Made by a program: the position numbers and the translations under genes
Notes under the pieces: model-generated
What the model saw: only the letters and a program-made list of their open reading frames with translations
What the model was told of the DNA's origin: nothing
The model's database searches: none
Assembly (NCBI RefSeq): GCF_900142465.1
Contig: NZ_FRAX01000008.1
Coordinates: forward strand, 1 to 64,000
Length of the DNA: 64,000 nucleotides
Reading direction: 5' to 3'
From: Fibrobacter sp. UWH6
Lineage (GTDB): Bacteria; Fibrobacterota; Fibrobacteria; Fibrobacterales; Fibrobacteraceae
In this document: piece after piece, positions 44,746 to 52,693 of the stretch
Layout: each line of letters opens with the position of its first letter
Position numbering within the stretch: position 1 is the first letter of the stretch

Positions 44746-45963
44746 TTAGAAGTTCACCTTGTAGAACTTACGCTTACCCACCTGGATAACCATCTGGTCA
44801 CCGCCCTTGATTTCAATCTGGGCCTGGGGGTCAGCAAGTTTTTCACCGCCAATCTTTACGCCACCGTTCTGGACCATGCGGCGGGCTTCACCCTTGGAGG
44901 CAAAGGCCTTGACTTCAACGAGGAGGTCGAGAGCGCCGTAGGAACCGGCTGCTACAGAGCATTCTGCTGCGTCGCTAGGAATGGCGTTACCGCTGTGGAC
45001 TTCCTTTTCCTTGGCGGCGGCAGCGACCGCGGCTTCGGCGCCGTAGTACTGGGTGACGATGTCAATAGCCAGGCGATGCTTAGCTTCGTTGGGGTTCATC
45101 TTGCCGGAAGCCACGTCAGCCATCATCTGCTTGATTTCTTCCATGGGGATTTCGGTCAAGAGTTCGAACCAGTTTTCAACGATGCTGTCAGCCAGGCTGT
45201 AGATCTTGTGGTACATCACGTCCGGGGCTTCGTTGAGGCCCACGTAGTTACCGATGGACTTGGACATCTTGACCTTGCCGTCGGTACCAAGGAGGATAGG
45301 CATGAAGAGACCGATCTGGGGTTCCATGCCTTCAAAAATCTGAAGGTCGCGACCGCGGAGCACGTTGAACTTCTGGTCGGTACCGCCAAGTTCCACGTCG
45401 GACTTGATAGCCACGGAATCGTAGCCCTGCATCATGGGGTACATGAATTCGTGAAGGCTAATGGGGGTATTTGCAGTATAGCGGTTGTGGAAGTCTTCGC
45501 GTTCCAGCATCTGGGCTACAGTGAACTGGCCCATGAGTTCTGTGACCTTGCTGAAGTCCAGCTTGGAGAACCATTCGCCATTGTAGTGGATTTCCACCTG
45601 GTCGCGACGGACAACCTTGAAGAACTGTTCCTGGTATTCCTTGGCGTTTTCCAGAACCTGTTCGTGAGTCAAACGAGGACGGGCCTTGTTACGGCCGCTG
45701 GGGTCACCAATCTGTGCGGTGTAGTCACCGACGATAAGAACAACGGTATGACCCAGATCCTGGAACTGACGGAGCTTGCGCATCACAACGGTATGGCCGA
45801 AATGAACGTCCGGTGCGGTGGGGTCCACGCCCATCTTAATACGGAGGGGAACGCCAGTCTCGTAAGACTTCTGGAGTTTCTTTTCGAGTTCATCCTGCGG
45901 GACGATATCGATAACGCCGCGCATCAAAATATCAAGCTGTTCTTTAACAGGACGGAATTGCAT
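44746..45963 (-). CDS. tyrS: tyrosyl-tRNA synthetase
   Basis: It charges tRNA-Tyr. This class I synthetase shows the HIGH-like motif HFGHTVVMRKL, the KMSKS motif KMSKSIGNYVGL, and a C-terminal S4 RNA-binding domain (KGEARRMVQNGGVKIGGEKL). HFGH and the 405-residue length are typical of the TyrZ-like subgroup. Its leader contains the TAG-rich simple repeats. Confidence 0.95.
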   Translation of the reverse strand: MQFRPVKEQLDILMRGVIDIVPQDELEKKLQKSYETGVPLRIKMGVDPTAPDVHFGHTVVMRKLRQFQDLGHTVVLIVGDYTAQIGDPSGRNKARPRLTHEQVLENAKEYQEQFFKVVRRDQVEIHYNGEWFSKLDFSKVTELMGQFTVAQMLEREDFHNRYTANTPISLHEFMYPMMQGYDSVAIKSDVELGGTDQKFNVLRGRDLQIFEGMEPQIGLFMPILLGTDGKVKMSKSIGNYVGLNEAPDVMYHKIYSLADSIVENWFELLTEIPMEEIKQMMADVASGKMNPNEAKHRLAIDIVTQYYGAEAAVAAAAKEKEVHSGNAIPSDAAECSVAAGSYGALDLLVEVKAFASKGEARRMVQNGGVKIGGEKLADPQAQIEIKGGDQMVIQVGKRKFYKVNF

Positions 45964-45971
45964 AATTTTCT

Positions 45972-46110
45972 CAGTGGTTAGTGGTTAGTGATTGGTGGTT
46001 AGGAAATGCTAGCCATCAATCAACTAAAGCCCATGGAAAAAGAGTGAATTTTCATTTTCTACGGGGAAAGATAGAAATTAGTAGGAAGTAGGTAGTAGGT
46101 AGTAGACAGG
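45972..46110. repeat. TAG-rich simple repeats in the tyrS leader
   Basis: Two short tandem arrays: GTGGTTAGT units at 45972-46002 and GTAGGAAGTAGGTAGTAG units at 46079-46110. The same two words recur at 48472-48507, 54652-54688 and 56437-56470. Confidence 0.7.
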
Positions 46111-46152
46111 AGAAAGGTCCACGGAAGGCGCCTTACCAAAGATTAACAAAAG

Positions 46153-46181
46153 TTTACAAAAAAACAACAATCTACTATTAC
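46153..46181 (+). promoter_or_regulatory. putative promoter of the 209-residue outer-membrane protein gene
   Basis: TTTACA (46153-46158), 17 bases, TATTAC (46176-46181), leaving a leader of about 36 bases. Confidence 0.5.
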
Positions 46182-46223
46182 TCTTTTTTATCTTTTACGT
46201 TGTTCAATTTTAGGAGGATTACC

Positions 46224-46853
46224 TTGAAAAAGAGTTTGTCTATACTCGCTCTTGCTGCGGCGTCCACTTTTGCGGCTTCTGCACCCCACACCCATGACGG
46301 ATTTTTTCTGAGTTTTGCAATGGGACTGGGTTTCCAGAGCATTGATTTTGTCCTTGGTGATTATGATGACGAAACAACCAGTCAATCGGGGCTAGCAACA
46401 GACATTGATATAAAAATCGGTTTTTCCTTAACAAACAACCTCGCCCTTCACTTGACCCTTGCTGGCAACACCCCCACATCCACGATTTACGATCTTGAAG
46501 ATTTTAACGAGGATGACGAATTCAAGGATTTTAAGACAAACCTTTCCATCCTCGGCATCGGTGCTACATACTATTTCCCGGGCAACTACTTAGCATCTGC
46601 GTCTATCGGCGTCGGACAGTTCCGCGTATGTGATGACATTCCCACATTCCAGGCCAATGTCCAGGGGAATCCAGACGATTACTCCCGCAGTGGCTTCGCT
46701 CTCCAGCTGGCCGGCGGCAAGGAATGGTGGATCAGCGAAAACTGGGGTATCGGCGCAACGGCCGCTATTCTGTACGGCAGAGAAACTAATCTTGGCGACG
46801 CAACTGAATCTTCCATCGGTATATCCGCAAGGCTTACCGCAACTTGGAACTAA
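46224..46853 (+). CDS. small outer-membrane beta-barrel protein
   Basis: A 209-residue exported protein starting at a TTG with a perfect AGGAGG six bases upstream. It has a signal peptide (LKKSLSILALAAASTFAAS) and then eight or so amphipathic strands (IDIKIGFSLTNNLALHLTLA; AILYGRE), ending in SSIGISARLTATWN, which resembles an OmpW/OmpX-like eight-stranded barrel. No specific family is recognised. It is divergent from tyrS and convergent with the regulator. Confidence 0.72.
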   Translation: MKKSLSILALAAASTFAASAPHTHDGFFLSFAMGLGFQSIDFVLGDYDDETTSQSGLATDIDIKIGFSLTNNLALHLTLAGNTPTSTIYDLEDFNEDDEFKDFKTNLSILGIGATYYFPGNYLASASIGVGQFRVCDDIPTFQANVQGNPDDYSRSGFALQLAGGKEWWISENWGIGATAAILYGRETNLGDATESSIGISARLTATWN

Positions 46854-46878
46854 AGTTTCTACGATAAAAAATTACAAG

Positions 46879-46903
46879 GACCTCCCCAAAGGAGGTCTTT
46901 TTA
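46879..46903. terminator. terminator between convergent genes
   Basis: GACCTCC-CCAAA-GGAGGTC followed by TTTTTAT on the plus strand; it overlaps the last bases of the regulator gene. Confidence 0.8.
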
Positions 46904-48433
46904 TCGGGTAAATGCAGCTAGGTCGATGCCTAGCTGTTTTATTTTGTACGTAAGAATGCGGGGCGTGGTGGAGAGGCTGCGGGCGGCAGCGGCCATCTTG
47001 CCCTTGGAACTCTTGAGGGCATCGCAGATGATGTCGCGTTCGTAGGCTTCCACCATCAGCTTCAGGTTGCCGGACACCTGGGTGCCGGAAGTTTCTGCCG
47101 TCTGCAGCGTTGTGGGGAAATGGTGCGGGTAGATGACGTCTTCGTCGGTCACGAGGACCGCGCGCTCGATGGCATTTTCCAGCTCGCGGACGTTGCCGGG
47201 CCAGGGGTAGCTCATGAGCATGTTGATGGTGGTGCGGGCCAGACGGCGCACATTCTTACCTACAATACGGCAGTAATGTTCCACAAAGTGGTCTGCCAGA
47301 AGAACAATATCCGTCTTGCGGTTATGCAGGGCGGGAACGTAAATGGGAGAAATGTGAAGCTGGTAGTAAAGGTCCTCGCGGAAAGTTCCCTCGGCCACCA
47401 TCTGCTGCAAGTTCTTGGTGGTGGCGGCAATGATGCGGACGTTCACCTTCTTTGAAAAACGGGCGCCCACGCGTTCCATTTCGCCGTCCTGCAGAAGGCG
47501 CAAAAGTTTCACCTGAAGGTTGGGAGAAAGCTCCGCCACTTCATCCAGAAAGAGAGTTCCACCATCAGCCTGCTCCACGCGGCCCGGAGTTTCCGTAAGC
47601 ACGCCAACCAAGGCGCCACGCTCGCTTCCGAAAAGTTCGCGGTCCAGCACAGATTCTGGCATAGAGGCGCAGTGGACGCGAATGTAGGGATGAGTGTTGC
47701 GGTCGGAACGGTAATGGATAGCTTCAGCCACGAGGCCCTTGCCGGTACCCACCTCCCCCACGATCAACACGGGAAGAGGATTCTTGGAAACCTGGTCGAT
47801 CTGGGCGTAGACACGCTGCATTTCACTGGAGCGACCGATAATATTGTCAGGCTGGAAACGGTCCTTAAGCTCCATGGTCAAGCGTTCATTTTCGGCCTTG
47901 AGGATCTCGTTTTCTTCGCGAGCCTGACGGCGCAATTTCACGGCCGCGGCCAACATCTGGGCGATAATTTCCAGAAGGCGAAGTTTTTCGGGAAGCTGTT
48001 CTTCCACAGGATCCTGGACGTCGGCACTCAAGGCACCAATGACCTCATGTTCCATGATCACGGGAACGCAAAGGAAAGCACGGTTTTCATCCTTACCACG
48101 ACCAGTACGGTCAAGGAAGTTGGGATCCTTACCCACAGAGGGAATGATGACCGGCTTACCAGTTTCCACCACGCGGCCAGTGACGCCTTCACCCACCTTA
48201 TAGCGACCCTTACGGGCCTGGCGGCTGGAAAGGCCTTCTGCAATTTCAATGGAGATTTCGCCGGTATGGCGATTATACAAAGTAAGGGTGGCATGCTGCA
48301 CACCCATGGTAGACTCCAACACTTCAAGAATGGGATGAGCCACATTCTCGAAGTCCAGACTCTGGTTCAAAATGGAGCTGATCTTGTAGAGCAGCTCCAG
48401 TTCTTGAATCTTACTTTGTTGTAGTTTTTCCAT
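46901..48433 (-). CDS. GAF/AAA+/Fis transcriptional regulator with degenerate GAFTGA loop
   Basis: A 510-residue protein built like NifA-type activators: an N-terminal GAF domain (about 18-160), a coiled linker, an AAA+ domain (about 195-420; Walker A GEVGTGKGLVAEAI, Walker B GGTLFLDEVAEL, arginine-finger region REDLYYQL) and a C-terminal Fis-type helix-turn-helix (GKMAAAARSLSTTPRILTYK). The sigma-54-contact loop GAFTGA reads GALVGV (residues about 273-278), so classical sigma-54 activation is doubtful. It may act with another sigma factor or be a repressor, as TyrR is. Confidence 0.88.
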   Translation of the reverse strand: MEKLQQSKIQELELLYKISSILNQSLDFENVAHPILEVLESTMGVQHATLTLYNRHTGEISIEIAEGLSSRQARKGRYKVGEGVTGRVVETGKPVIIPSVGKDPNFLDRTGRGKDENRAFLCVPVIMEHEVIGALSADVQDPVEEQLPEKLRLLEIIAQMLAAAVKLRRQAREENEILKAENERLTMELKDRFQPDNIIGRSSEMQRVYAQIDQVSKNPLPVLIVGEVGTGKGLVAEAIHYRSDRNTHPYIRVHCASMPESVLDRELFGSERGALVGVLTETPGRVEQADGGTLFLDEVAELSPNLQVKLLRLLQDGEMERVGARFSKKVNVRIIAATTKNLQQMVAEGTFREDLYYQLHISPIYVPALHNRKTDIVLLADHFVEHYCRIVGKNVRRLARTTINMLMSYPWPGNVRELENAIERAVLVTDEDVIYPHHFPTTLQTAETSGTQVSGNLKLMVEAYERDIICDALKSSKGKMAAAARSLSTTPRILTYKIKQLGIDLAAFTR

Positions 48434-48444
48434 CTAGTAGTTTT

Positions 48445-48507
48445 CGCTGGATCCTTCGCTTCGCTCAGGATGACATCACTGTCTACTTCCTACTAACCAC
48501 TGTCTAC
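48445..48507. repeat. dispersed palindromic element plus TAG-rich repeats
   Basis: On the minus strand the leader of the regulator contains TGAGCGAAGCGAAGGATCC, a palindromic sequence I know as a common intergenic repeat in unrelated bacterial genomes. It is preceded by the GTAGGAAGTAG and GTGGTTAGT words. Confidence 0.6.
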
Positions 48508-48978
48508 TTACTTCAGGGCTTCCTGGACCAGGGCGCTGACGCGCTTGCCATCGAAACGGCCCTTCACCTTGGGCTGAAGTTCCTTCATGATCTTGCCCAT
48601 ATCCTTGGGAGAGGAAGCACCAGTTGCAGCCTTGATTTCGGCGATGAGAGCCTTCACTTCTTCTTCGGAAAGTTCGGCAGGCATATACTTCTTGTAGATG
48701 GCGATGACAGCTTCTTCAGCGGGAATCTTGTCTTCAAATCCACCCTTCTTGAGGATTTCAATGGCTTCCTGCTTCTGCTTCACGCTCTTTGCCAGGGCAT
48801 CGACGCACATTTCGTCGGTAATGCTTTCGGTAATCTGGGCGGGAGTAGCGCCGGCCTTCATGGCTTCATTCTTGATATCAGAATGAAGAGTGCGAAGAAC
48901 GCTGAGAGTTTCGGAATCATGAGCCTTCATAGAGGCCTTGATATCATCAAGAATGCGAGTCAACAATTCACTTGCCAT
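48508..48978 (-). CDS. GatB/YqeY-domain protein
   Basis: A 156-residue helical protein of the YqeY family, related to the tail domain of the GatB amidotransferase. Visible are LLTRILDDIKASMKAHDSE at the start, the central AIEILKKGGFEDKIPAEEAV and the end KGRFDGKRVSALVQEAL. It probably binds tRNA, but the cellular role is unknown. The ATG at 48978 with AAGGG upstream matches the family start. It lies downstream of rpsU on the same strand. Confidence 0.9.
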   Translation of the reverse strand: MASELLTRILDDIKASMKAHDSETLSVLRTLHSDIKNEAMKAGATPAQITESITDEMCVDALAKSVKQKQEAIEILKKGGFEDKIPAEEAVIAIYKKYMPAELSEEEVKALIAEIKAATGASSPKDMGKIMKELQPKVKGRFDGKRVSALVQEALK

Positions 48979-49137
48979 ATTTTTCCCTTTGACTATAAAC
49001 ACCTAATGAGCCACCAACCACAGGTTAGCGACTCACAAAGTAGAAAGTTTCGCTTTTTAGGAATGCCCGGCTACGCGTAAGCTAGACATTCTCCGGCGTG
49101 ACACTATCTGGACTGTACCCTAGACAGGGCGACCAGA

Positions 49138-49347
49138 CTAGTAGAGACGCTTGCGGTTCTGGTCAGCGATTTCCTTCAGGCGCTTGCGACGAGCAGCAGT
49201 TTCGATGCGCTTCTTTTCTTCAGAAGGCTTTTCGAAGCGCTGACGCTTCTTGACATCGGAAATGATGCCGTTCTTTTCGCAAGACTTGGTGAAACGCTTG
49301 AGAGCGCGTTCGAAAGGTTCGTTGGACTTAACAATAACGCCGATCAC
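49138..49347 (-). CDS. rpsU: 30S ribosomal protein S21
   Basis: A 69-residue basic protein with the S21 pattern: GVIVKSNEPFERALKRF, CEKNGIISDVKKRQ and a Lys/Arg-rich tail. The start is a GTG with AAAGGA at normal spacing; extending further upstream would add a hydrophobic segment foreign to S21. A near-consensus promoter lies about 40 bases upstream. Confidence 0.95.
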   Translation of the reverse strand: MIGVIVKSNEPFERALKRFTKSCEKNGIISDVKKRQRFEKPSEEKKRIETAARRKRLKEIADQNRKRLY

Positions 49348-49390
49348 GATAATCCTTTGGTTAAGTTTAAAATTCAAAATTGGATAGCCA

Positions 49391-49419
49391 AATATATTTA
49401 TTCCCAATAGTTCCGTCAA
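49391..49419 (-). promoter_or_regulatory. promoter of rpsU
   Basis: On the minus strand TTGACG (49414-49419), 17 bases, TATATT (49391-49396). Confidence 0.8.
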
Positions 49420-49457
49420 GGGTAATAAAAAAAAGACCCTTTTTATTTTTTTATAAC

Positions 49458-49486
49458 TTGCGGAATATCAAAGACTTATGTATATT
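49458..49486 (+). promoter_or_regulatory. promoter of the SPOR lipoprotein gene
   Basis: TTGCGG (49458-49463), 17 bases, TATATT (49481-49486), about 55 bases before the start codon. Confidence 0.65.
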
Positions 49487-49545
49487 TTAACCGAAAATCA
49501 TATAGCTTATTTTTTTGATACATTCAATAAAATTCGGAGATTTTG

Positions 49546-50334
49546 ATGAAATCCCTTTCCGTTTTTTCTGCGAAAATCGCAACGATAATTTCTCTTGCCG
49601 CGGCATGTTCGATGTTCGTTGCCTGCAACGAAGAGGAAGACCTCGTTCCCCAGATGGAACCCGCCAAGCCCGCCGCCCAGGCAGCACCCGCTCCCAAAGC
49701 AGCAGCTCCCGCCCCGGCTCCCAAGCCCGCCCCCGTCGAAGAAGCTAAGAGCGCAGACGAACCGGTCCTGGTTCCCATCCAGTCCCTTTCCAACGACAAC
49801 AAGGATGATGCTCCCGCAGCAGTTGCCGCCCCCGAAGGCAGCAACCAGCCCGGCAGCAAGGGCGACTTCGTAATTCAGGTCAGCATCCAGTCTTCCAAGA
49901 AGGCCGCTGACGGTATCGTAAAGAAACTGGCAGAACAGAATATCAAGGCCTACATCGCCGAAGTCGAAAATCCGGGCGAGCTGGAAGGCACATACTACCG
50001 CATCCGCGTCGGTTTCTTTGAAACCAGCAACGACGCCCAGGAATACGGTAAGCAAGTCCTGAAGGCATTGAATTTTGCATGGTGGGTCGACAAACGTAAG
50101 AACGACGAAGTCGGCAATCCCGCAGGCGATTACTCCAGTGATATGGAAGAAGACGACGAAGAAGAAGAGGAAGAAACTCCGGCTCCGGCACCCAAGCCCG
50201 CACCGGCTCCTGCTCCTACTCCGGCTCCCGCTCCTGCCCCTGCACCGGCTCCGGCACCCGAGCCCGCACCGGCACCCGAGCCTGCTCCCGCTCCCGAAGC
50301 ACCGGCCGCAGACGGTTTCGACGACTGGGACTAA
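49546..50334 (+). CDS. SPOR-domain lipoprotein with Pro-Ala-rich segments
   Basis: A 262-residue lipoprotein: signal with lipobox FVAC, a Pro/Ala/Lys linker, a SPOR domain (about 105-185: FVIQVSIQSSKKAADGIVKK, then YYRIRVGFFETSNDAQEYGK), an acidic run (MEEDDEEEEEE) and a long Pro-Ala repeat ending in DGFDDWD. SPOR domains bind denuded glycan at division sites, so a septal role is likely. The Pro-Ala array downstream of SPOR is unusual. Confidence 0.85.
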   Translation: MKSLSVFSAKIATIISLAAACSMFVACNEEEDLVPQMEPAKPAAQAAPAPKAAAPAPAPKPAPVEEAKSADEPVLVPIQSLSNDNKDDAPAAVAAPEGSNQPGSKGDFVIQVSIQSSKKAADGIVKKLAEQNIKAYIAEVENPGELEGTYYRIRVGFFETSNDAQEYGKQVLKALNFAWWVDKRKNDEVGNPAGDYSSDMEEDDEEEEEETPAPAPKPAPAPAPTPAPAPAPAPAPAPEPAPAPEPAPAPEAPAADGFDDWD

Positions 50335-50349
50335 TTCAAAAAAGAGATT

Positions 50350-50387
50350 AAAAAAAGCTCCGTTCCAAAGGAACGGGGCTTTTTTTA
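50350..50387 (+). terminator. terminator of the SPOR lipoprotein gene
   Basis: AGCTCCGTTCC-AAA-GGAACGGGGCT with flanking A and T runs. Confidence 0.9.
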
Positions 50388-50405
50388 ATTGCTTCAAAAA
50401 ACGAA

Positions 50406-50846
50406 CTACATTTCGCCGCGGCTAACGAAATCGTTGAAACTTTGGCATATGTCGTTAAAATTTTCTTCGACTTCGTCCAAGCCCTCTGCAGCGCCGTATA
50501 AATACTCGCTGTATTCATCAACAGTTATCTGCAAGCCGGAGCATTCGACCTGGTAGCTGCCATCTCTCCATGAAGCAGCTTCTTCCTTCTGATCAGCACA
50601 AGCCACATCGGCATCCGCCTGAGTCGAGTAACCATAAACAGAATGGAAGGTCACCTTGGAGTCGCTAACCACAGTTGCAGTGGACGTATAGGAAATACCC
50701 ATTACGTATTCGCTCAAAGTCACAGAGTTTCCAGACCTGGAAACACTACATTGAGCACCCTGGGCATTAGAGCTGCTATCACCACAGGCAGTTAAAGAGA
50801 ACATGGCACCAGCGGCCACGACAAATGCGAATTTACTCAAGTTCAT
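50406..50846 (-). CDS. small lipoprotein, unknown function
   Basis: A 146-residue lipoprotein: signal MNLSKFAFVVAAGAMFSL, lipobox LTAC, linker GDSSSNAQG. The mature part has five cysteines and ends in an acidic helix (YGAAEGLDEVEENFNDICQS). No family recognised. The AAAGGAGG site before its ATG is very strong. Confidence 0.72.
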   Translation of the reverse strand: MNLSKFAFVVAAGAMFSLTACGDSSSNAQGAQCSVSRSGNSVTLSEYVMGISYTSTATVVSDSKVTFHSVYGYSTQADADVACADQKEEAASWRDGSYQVECSGLQITVDEYSEYLYGAAEGLDEVEENFNDICQSFNDFVSRGEM

Positions 50847-50898
50847 AATTCCTCCTTTTAAGAAAGTTAGCTCAAATACACTCTTTTTCTGCCAATCA

Positions 50899-50927
50899 TT
50901 GAAAGCTATTCCACCGAAATCTATATT
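50899..50927 (+). promoter_or_regulatory. promoter of rimO, probably giving a leaderless mRNA
   Basis: TTGAAA (50899-50904), 17 bases, TATATT (50922-50927). Transcription should begin about seven bases later, at or next to the rimO ATG (50934). Confidence 0.7.
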
Positions 50928-50933
50928 TTACCC

Positions 50934-52250
50934 ATGCCTACAAGAAAGCCTAAGATTTTCGTCGTTCATCTCGGTTGTTCCAAAAACCAGGTGGACGCAG
51001 AACGCCTCGTTGGAGAAATGCTGAACGTCGGTTTTGAAACCACGGAAACAGCCTCCAAGGCCGATTACATCCTGGTAAACACCTGCGGATTTATCGAAGC
51101 CGCCAAGGAAGAATCCATCAACGCCATCCTCGCCCAGGTAAAGGGCAAGAAAGCGAAGCAAAAGCTGATCGTGACGGGATGTCTCAGCAAGCGCTACGGC
51201 GAAGAGCTGGAAAAGGAAATCCCCGAAGTCGATTTCTGGGCAGGCACCTATCAGCCCGGCGAACTTCTGGCAAAGATGGGCATCGACCAGCCGGCAGGCT
51301 GCAATCCTGCCAAGCTTCCCCGCCTGAACCTGGGCGGACTCCCCCACCACGCCTACCTGAAGATTGCGGAAGGCTGCAACCGCCGCTGCGCCTACTGCGC
51401 CATTCCCAATATCCGCGGGCTGCAGAAATCCACCTCCGTTGCGGAACTGGTGAAGGAAGCCAAGGAACTGGAAGCCCAGGGCATCAAGGAACTGACCCTT
51501 ATCGCCCAGGACACTACCTTCTTCGGTCGCGAAAAGAAGAAGGAAGGCGAAACCCTCACGGACCTGTTGAAGGCGCTGCTCGCCGAGACGAACATTCCCT
51601 GGATCCGTATGCTGTACTGGTACCCCGCCTTCATCGACGATGAACTGCTGGACCTGATGGCCAAGGAACCCCGCCTGGTCAAGTACATCGACATGCCTAT
51701 CCAGCATAGCAGCGACCCCGTTCTGAAGAACATGCTGCGCAAGTACACCCGTCAGGAACTCCGTGACATCCTCCGCAAGATCCGCACCAAGCTCCCCGAC
51801 GTCACCCTCCGTACCACCGTGCTGGTAGGCTTCCCCGGCGAAACCCACGAAGACTTCGAAGACCTGATGGACCTGCTCCAGGAAATCAAGTTCGAGCACT
51901 TGGGCGGATTCGTGTTCAGCCCCGAAGAAGGCACTCCGGTCATGAACATGAAGAAACTCGCCCCCGTGGACGAAAGCGACGCCCGCGCCCGCCTGGACGC
52001 CATCACCGACTTCCAGGAAGAACTGGCAGCACAGCGCGCCGAAGAAATGATCGGCAAGACAGTGACCGTCATCCTGGACGAAGAAGCCGAAGAAAGCGAA
52101 TACCACTTCTACGGCCGCACCGAAGGCAACTCCCTGGACACCGACGACATCGTGAAGGTGCTGGAAGGCGACGGTGAAGTTGGAACGTTCCGCCAGGCAT
52201 TGGTTGTCGATGCGGAACCCCACGAACTGATCGTAAAGTTGCTAGACTAG
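50934..52250 (+). CDS. rimO: ribosomal protein S12 methylthiotransferase
   Basis: RimO adds a methylthio group to an aspartate of ribosomal protein S12. This radical-SAM enzyme has an N-terminal MTTase domain (VHLGCSKNQVDAE; NTCGFIEAAKEES), a radical-SAM CxxxCxxC motif (GCNRRCAYCAIPNIRG) and a C-terminal TRAM domain. HLGCSKNQ and AIPNIRG favour RimO over MiaB. Its 438 residues are normal. No ribosome-binding site precedes the ATG, in line with a leaderless mRNA. Confidence 0.94.
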   Translation: MPTRKPKIFVVHLGCSKNQVDAERLVGEMLNVGFETTETASKADYILVNTCGFIEAAKEESINAILAQVKGKKAKQKLIVTGCLSKRYGEELEKEIPEVDFWAGTYQPGELLAKMGIDQPAGCNPAKLPRLNLGGLPHHAYLKIAEGCNRRCAYCAIPNIRGLQKSTSVAELVKEAKELEAQGIKELTLIAQDTTFFGREKKKEGETLTDLLKALLAETNIPWIRMLYWYPAFIDDELLDLMAKEPRLVKYIDMPIQHSSDPVLKNMLRKYTRQELRDILRKIRTKLPDVTLRTTVLVGFPGETHEDFEDLMDLLQEIKFEHLGGFVFSPEEGTPVMNMKKLAPVDESDARARLDAITDFQEELAAQRAEEMIGKTVTVILDEEAEESEYHFYGRTEGNSLDTDDIVKVLEGDGEVGTFRQALVVDAEPHELIVKLLD

Positions 52251-52301
52251 ATTATTTTGGGGTGGTCCGCCGACCCCAAGCGCAAACAATAAAAAGAACA
52301 T

Positions 52302-52328
52302 AAAAAAAGACCCCCGCTGGGGGTCTTT
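52302..52328 (+). terminator. terminator of rimO
   Basis: AAAGACCCCC-GC-TGGGGGTCTTT; its T-rich tail is part of the repeat described next. Confidence 0.75.
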
Positions 52329-52520
52329 GGCGTTTTTATGCTCTCGACGCGATTCATCAAAACTTCGTTTTGATAGCTCCTGCGCGGCTCGGCAATGAAC
52401 GAACAAGTTCGTTCGCTGCACTCGCCTTATGCAGGAGTCGAACTAGTTCTCGTCGCCTAGTAAAATAAAACACCAAAGACCCAATGGGTCTTTGGCGTTT
52501 TTATGCTCTCGACGCGACTC
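52321..52520. repeat. direct repeat of the tRNA-Arg 3' end flanking a palindromic segment
   Basis: A 35-base sequence covering a terminator arm, spacer and the last 16 or so bases of tRNA-Arg occurs at 52486-52520 (in the gene) and at 52321-52355 with one mismatch. The 130 bases between carry several inverted repeats, including TCAAAACTTCGTTTTGA (52358-52374) and GAACGAACAAGTTCGTTC (52398-52415). No protein gene lies in 52251-52503. Confidence 0.75.
52462..52495 (-). terminator. terminator of tRNA-Arg
   Basis: CCAAAGACCC (52473-52482) pairs with GGGTCTTTGG (52486-52495); the minus-strand continuation is T-rich. Confidence 0.8.
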
Positions 52521-52578
52521 GAACGCGTGACCTTCTCCTTCGGAGGGAGACACTCTAATCCAACTGAGCTACGAAAGC
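52504..52578 (-). tRNA. tRNA-Arg (CCG)
   Basis: Minus strand: acceptor GCTTTCG with CGAGAGC, D-arm AGCTCAGTTGGATTAGAGT, anticodon stem-loop TCTCC-CTCCGAA-GGAGA with anticodon CCG, T-loop CGTTCGAGTCG. CCA is not encoded. Confidence 0.94.
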
Positions 52579-52628
52579 GAAAGCCTCTAGAACCGTTGAA
52601 CGTTCTTCAAGGCGATTCGCAATATAGT

Positions 52629-52661
52629 AAAAAAGAAAACCGCCCATCTTGATTGGGGCGG
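52629..52661 (-). terminator. terminator of the Asp-rich outer-membrane protein gene
   Basis: On the minus strand CCGCCC (52656-52661) pairs with GGGCGG (52640-52645) and is followed by TTTTCTTTTTT. Confidence 0.85.
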
Positions 52662-52693
52662 CATTCTTTAAAACTTGTTCCAAAAGTTAGCTG

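Noticed and set aside
52251-52620. Prophage or integrative element at tRNA-Arg
   Set aside because: No integrase or other phage gene lies near; only a 130-base segment separates the repeats, so at most a footprint remains.
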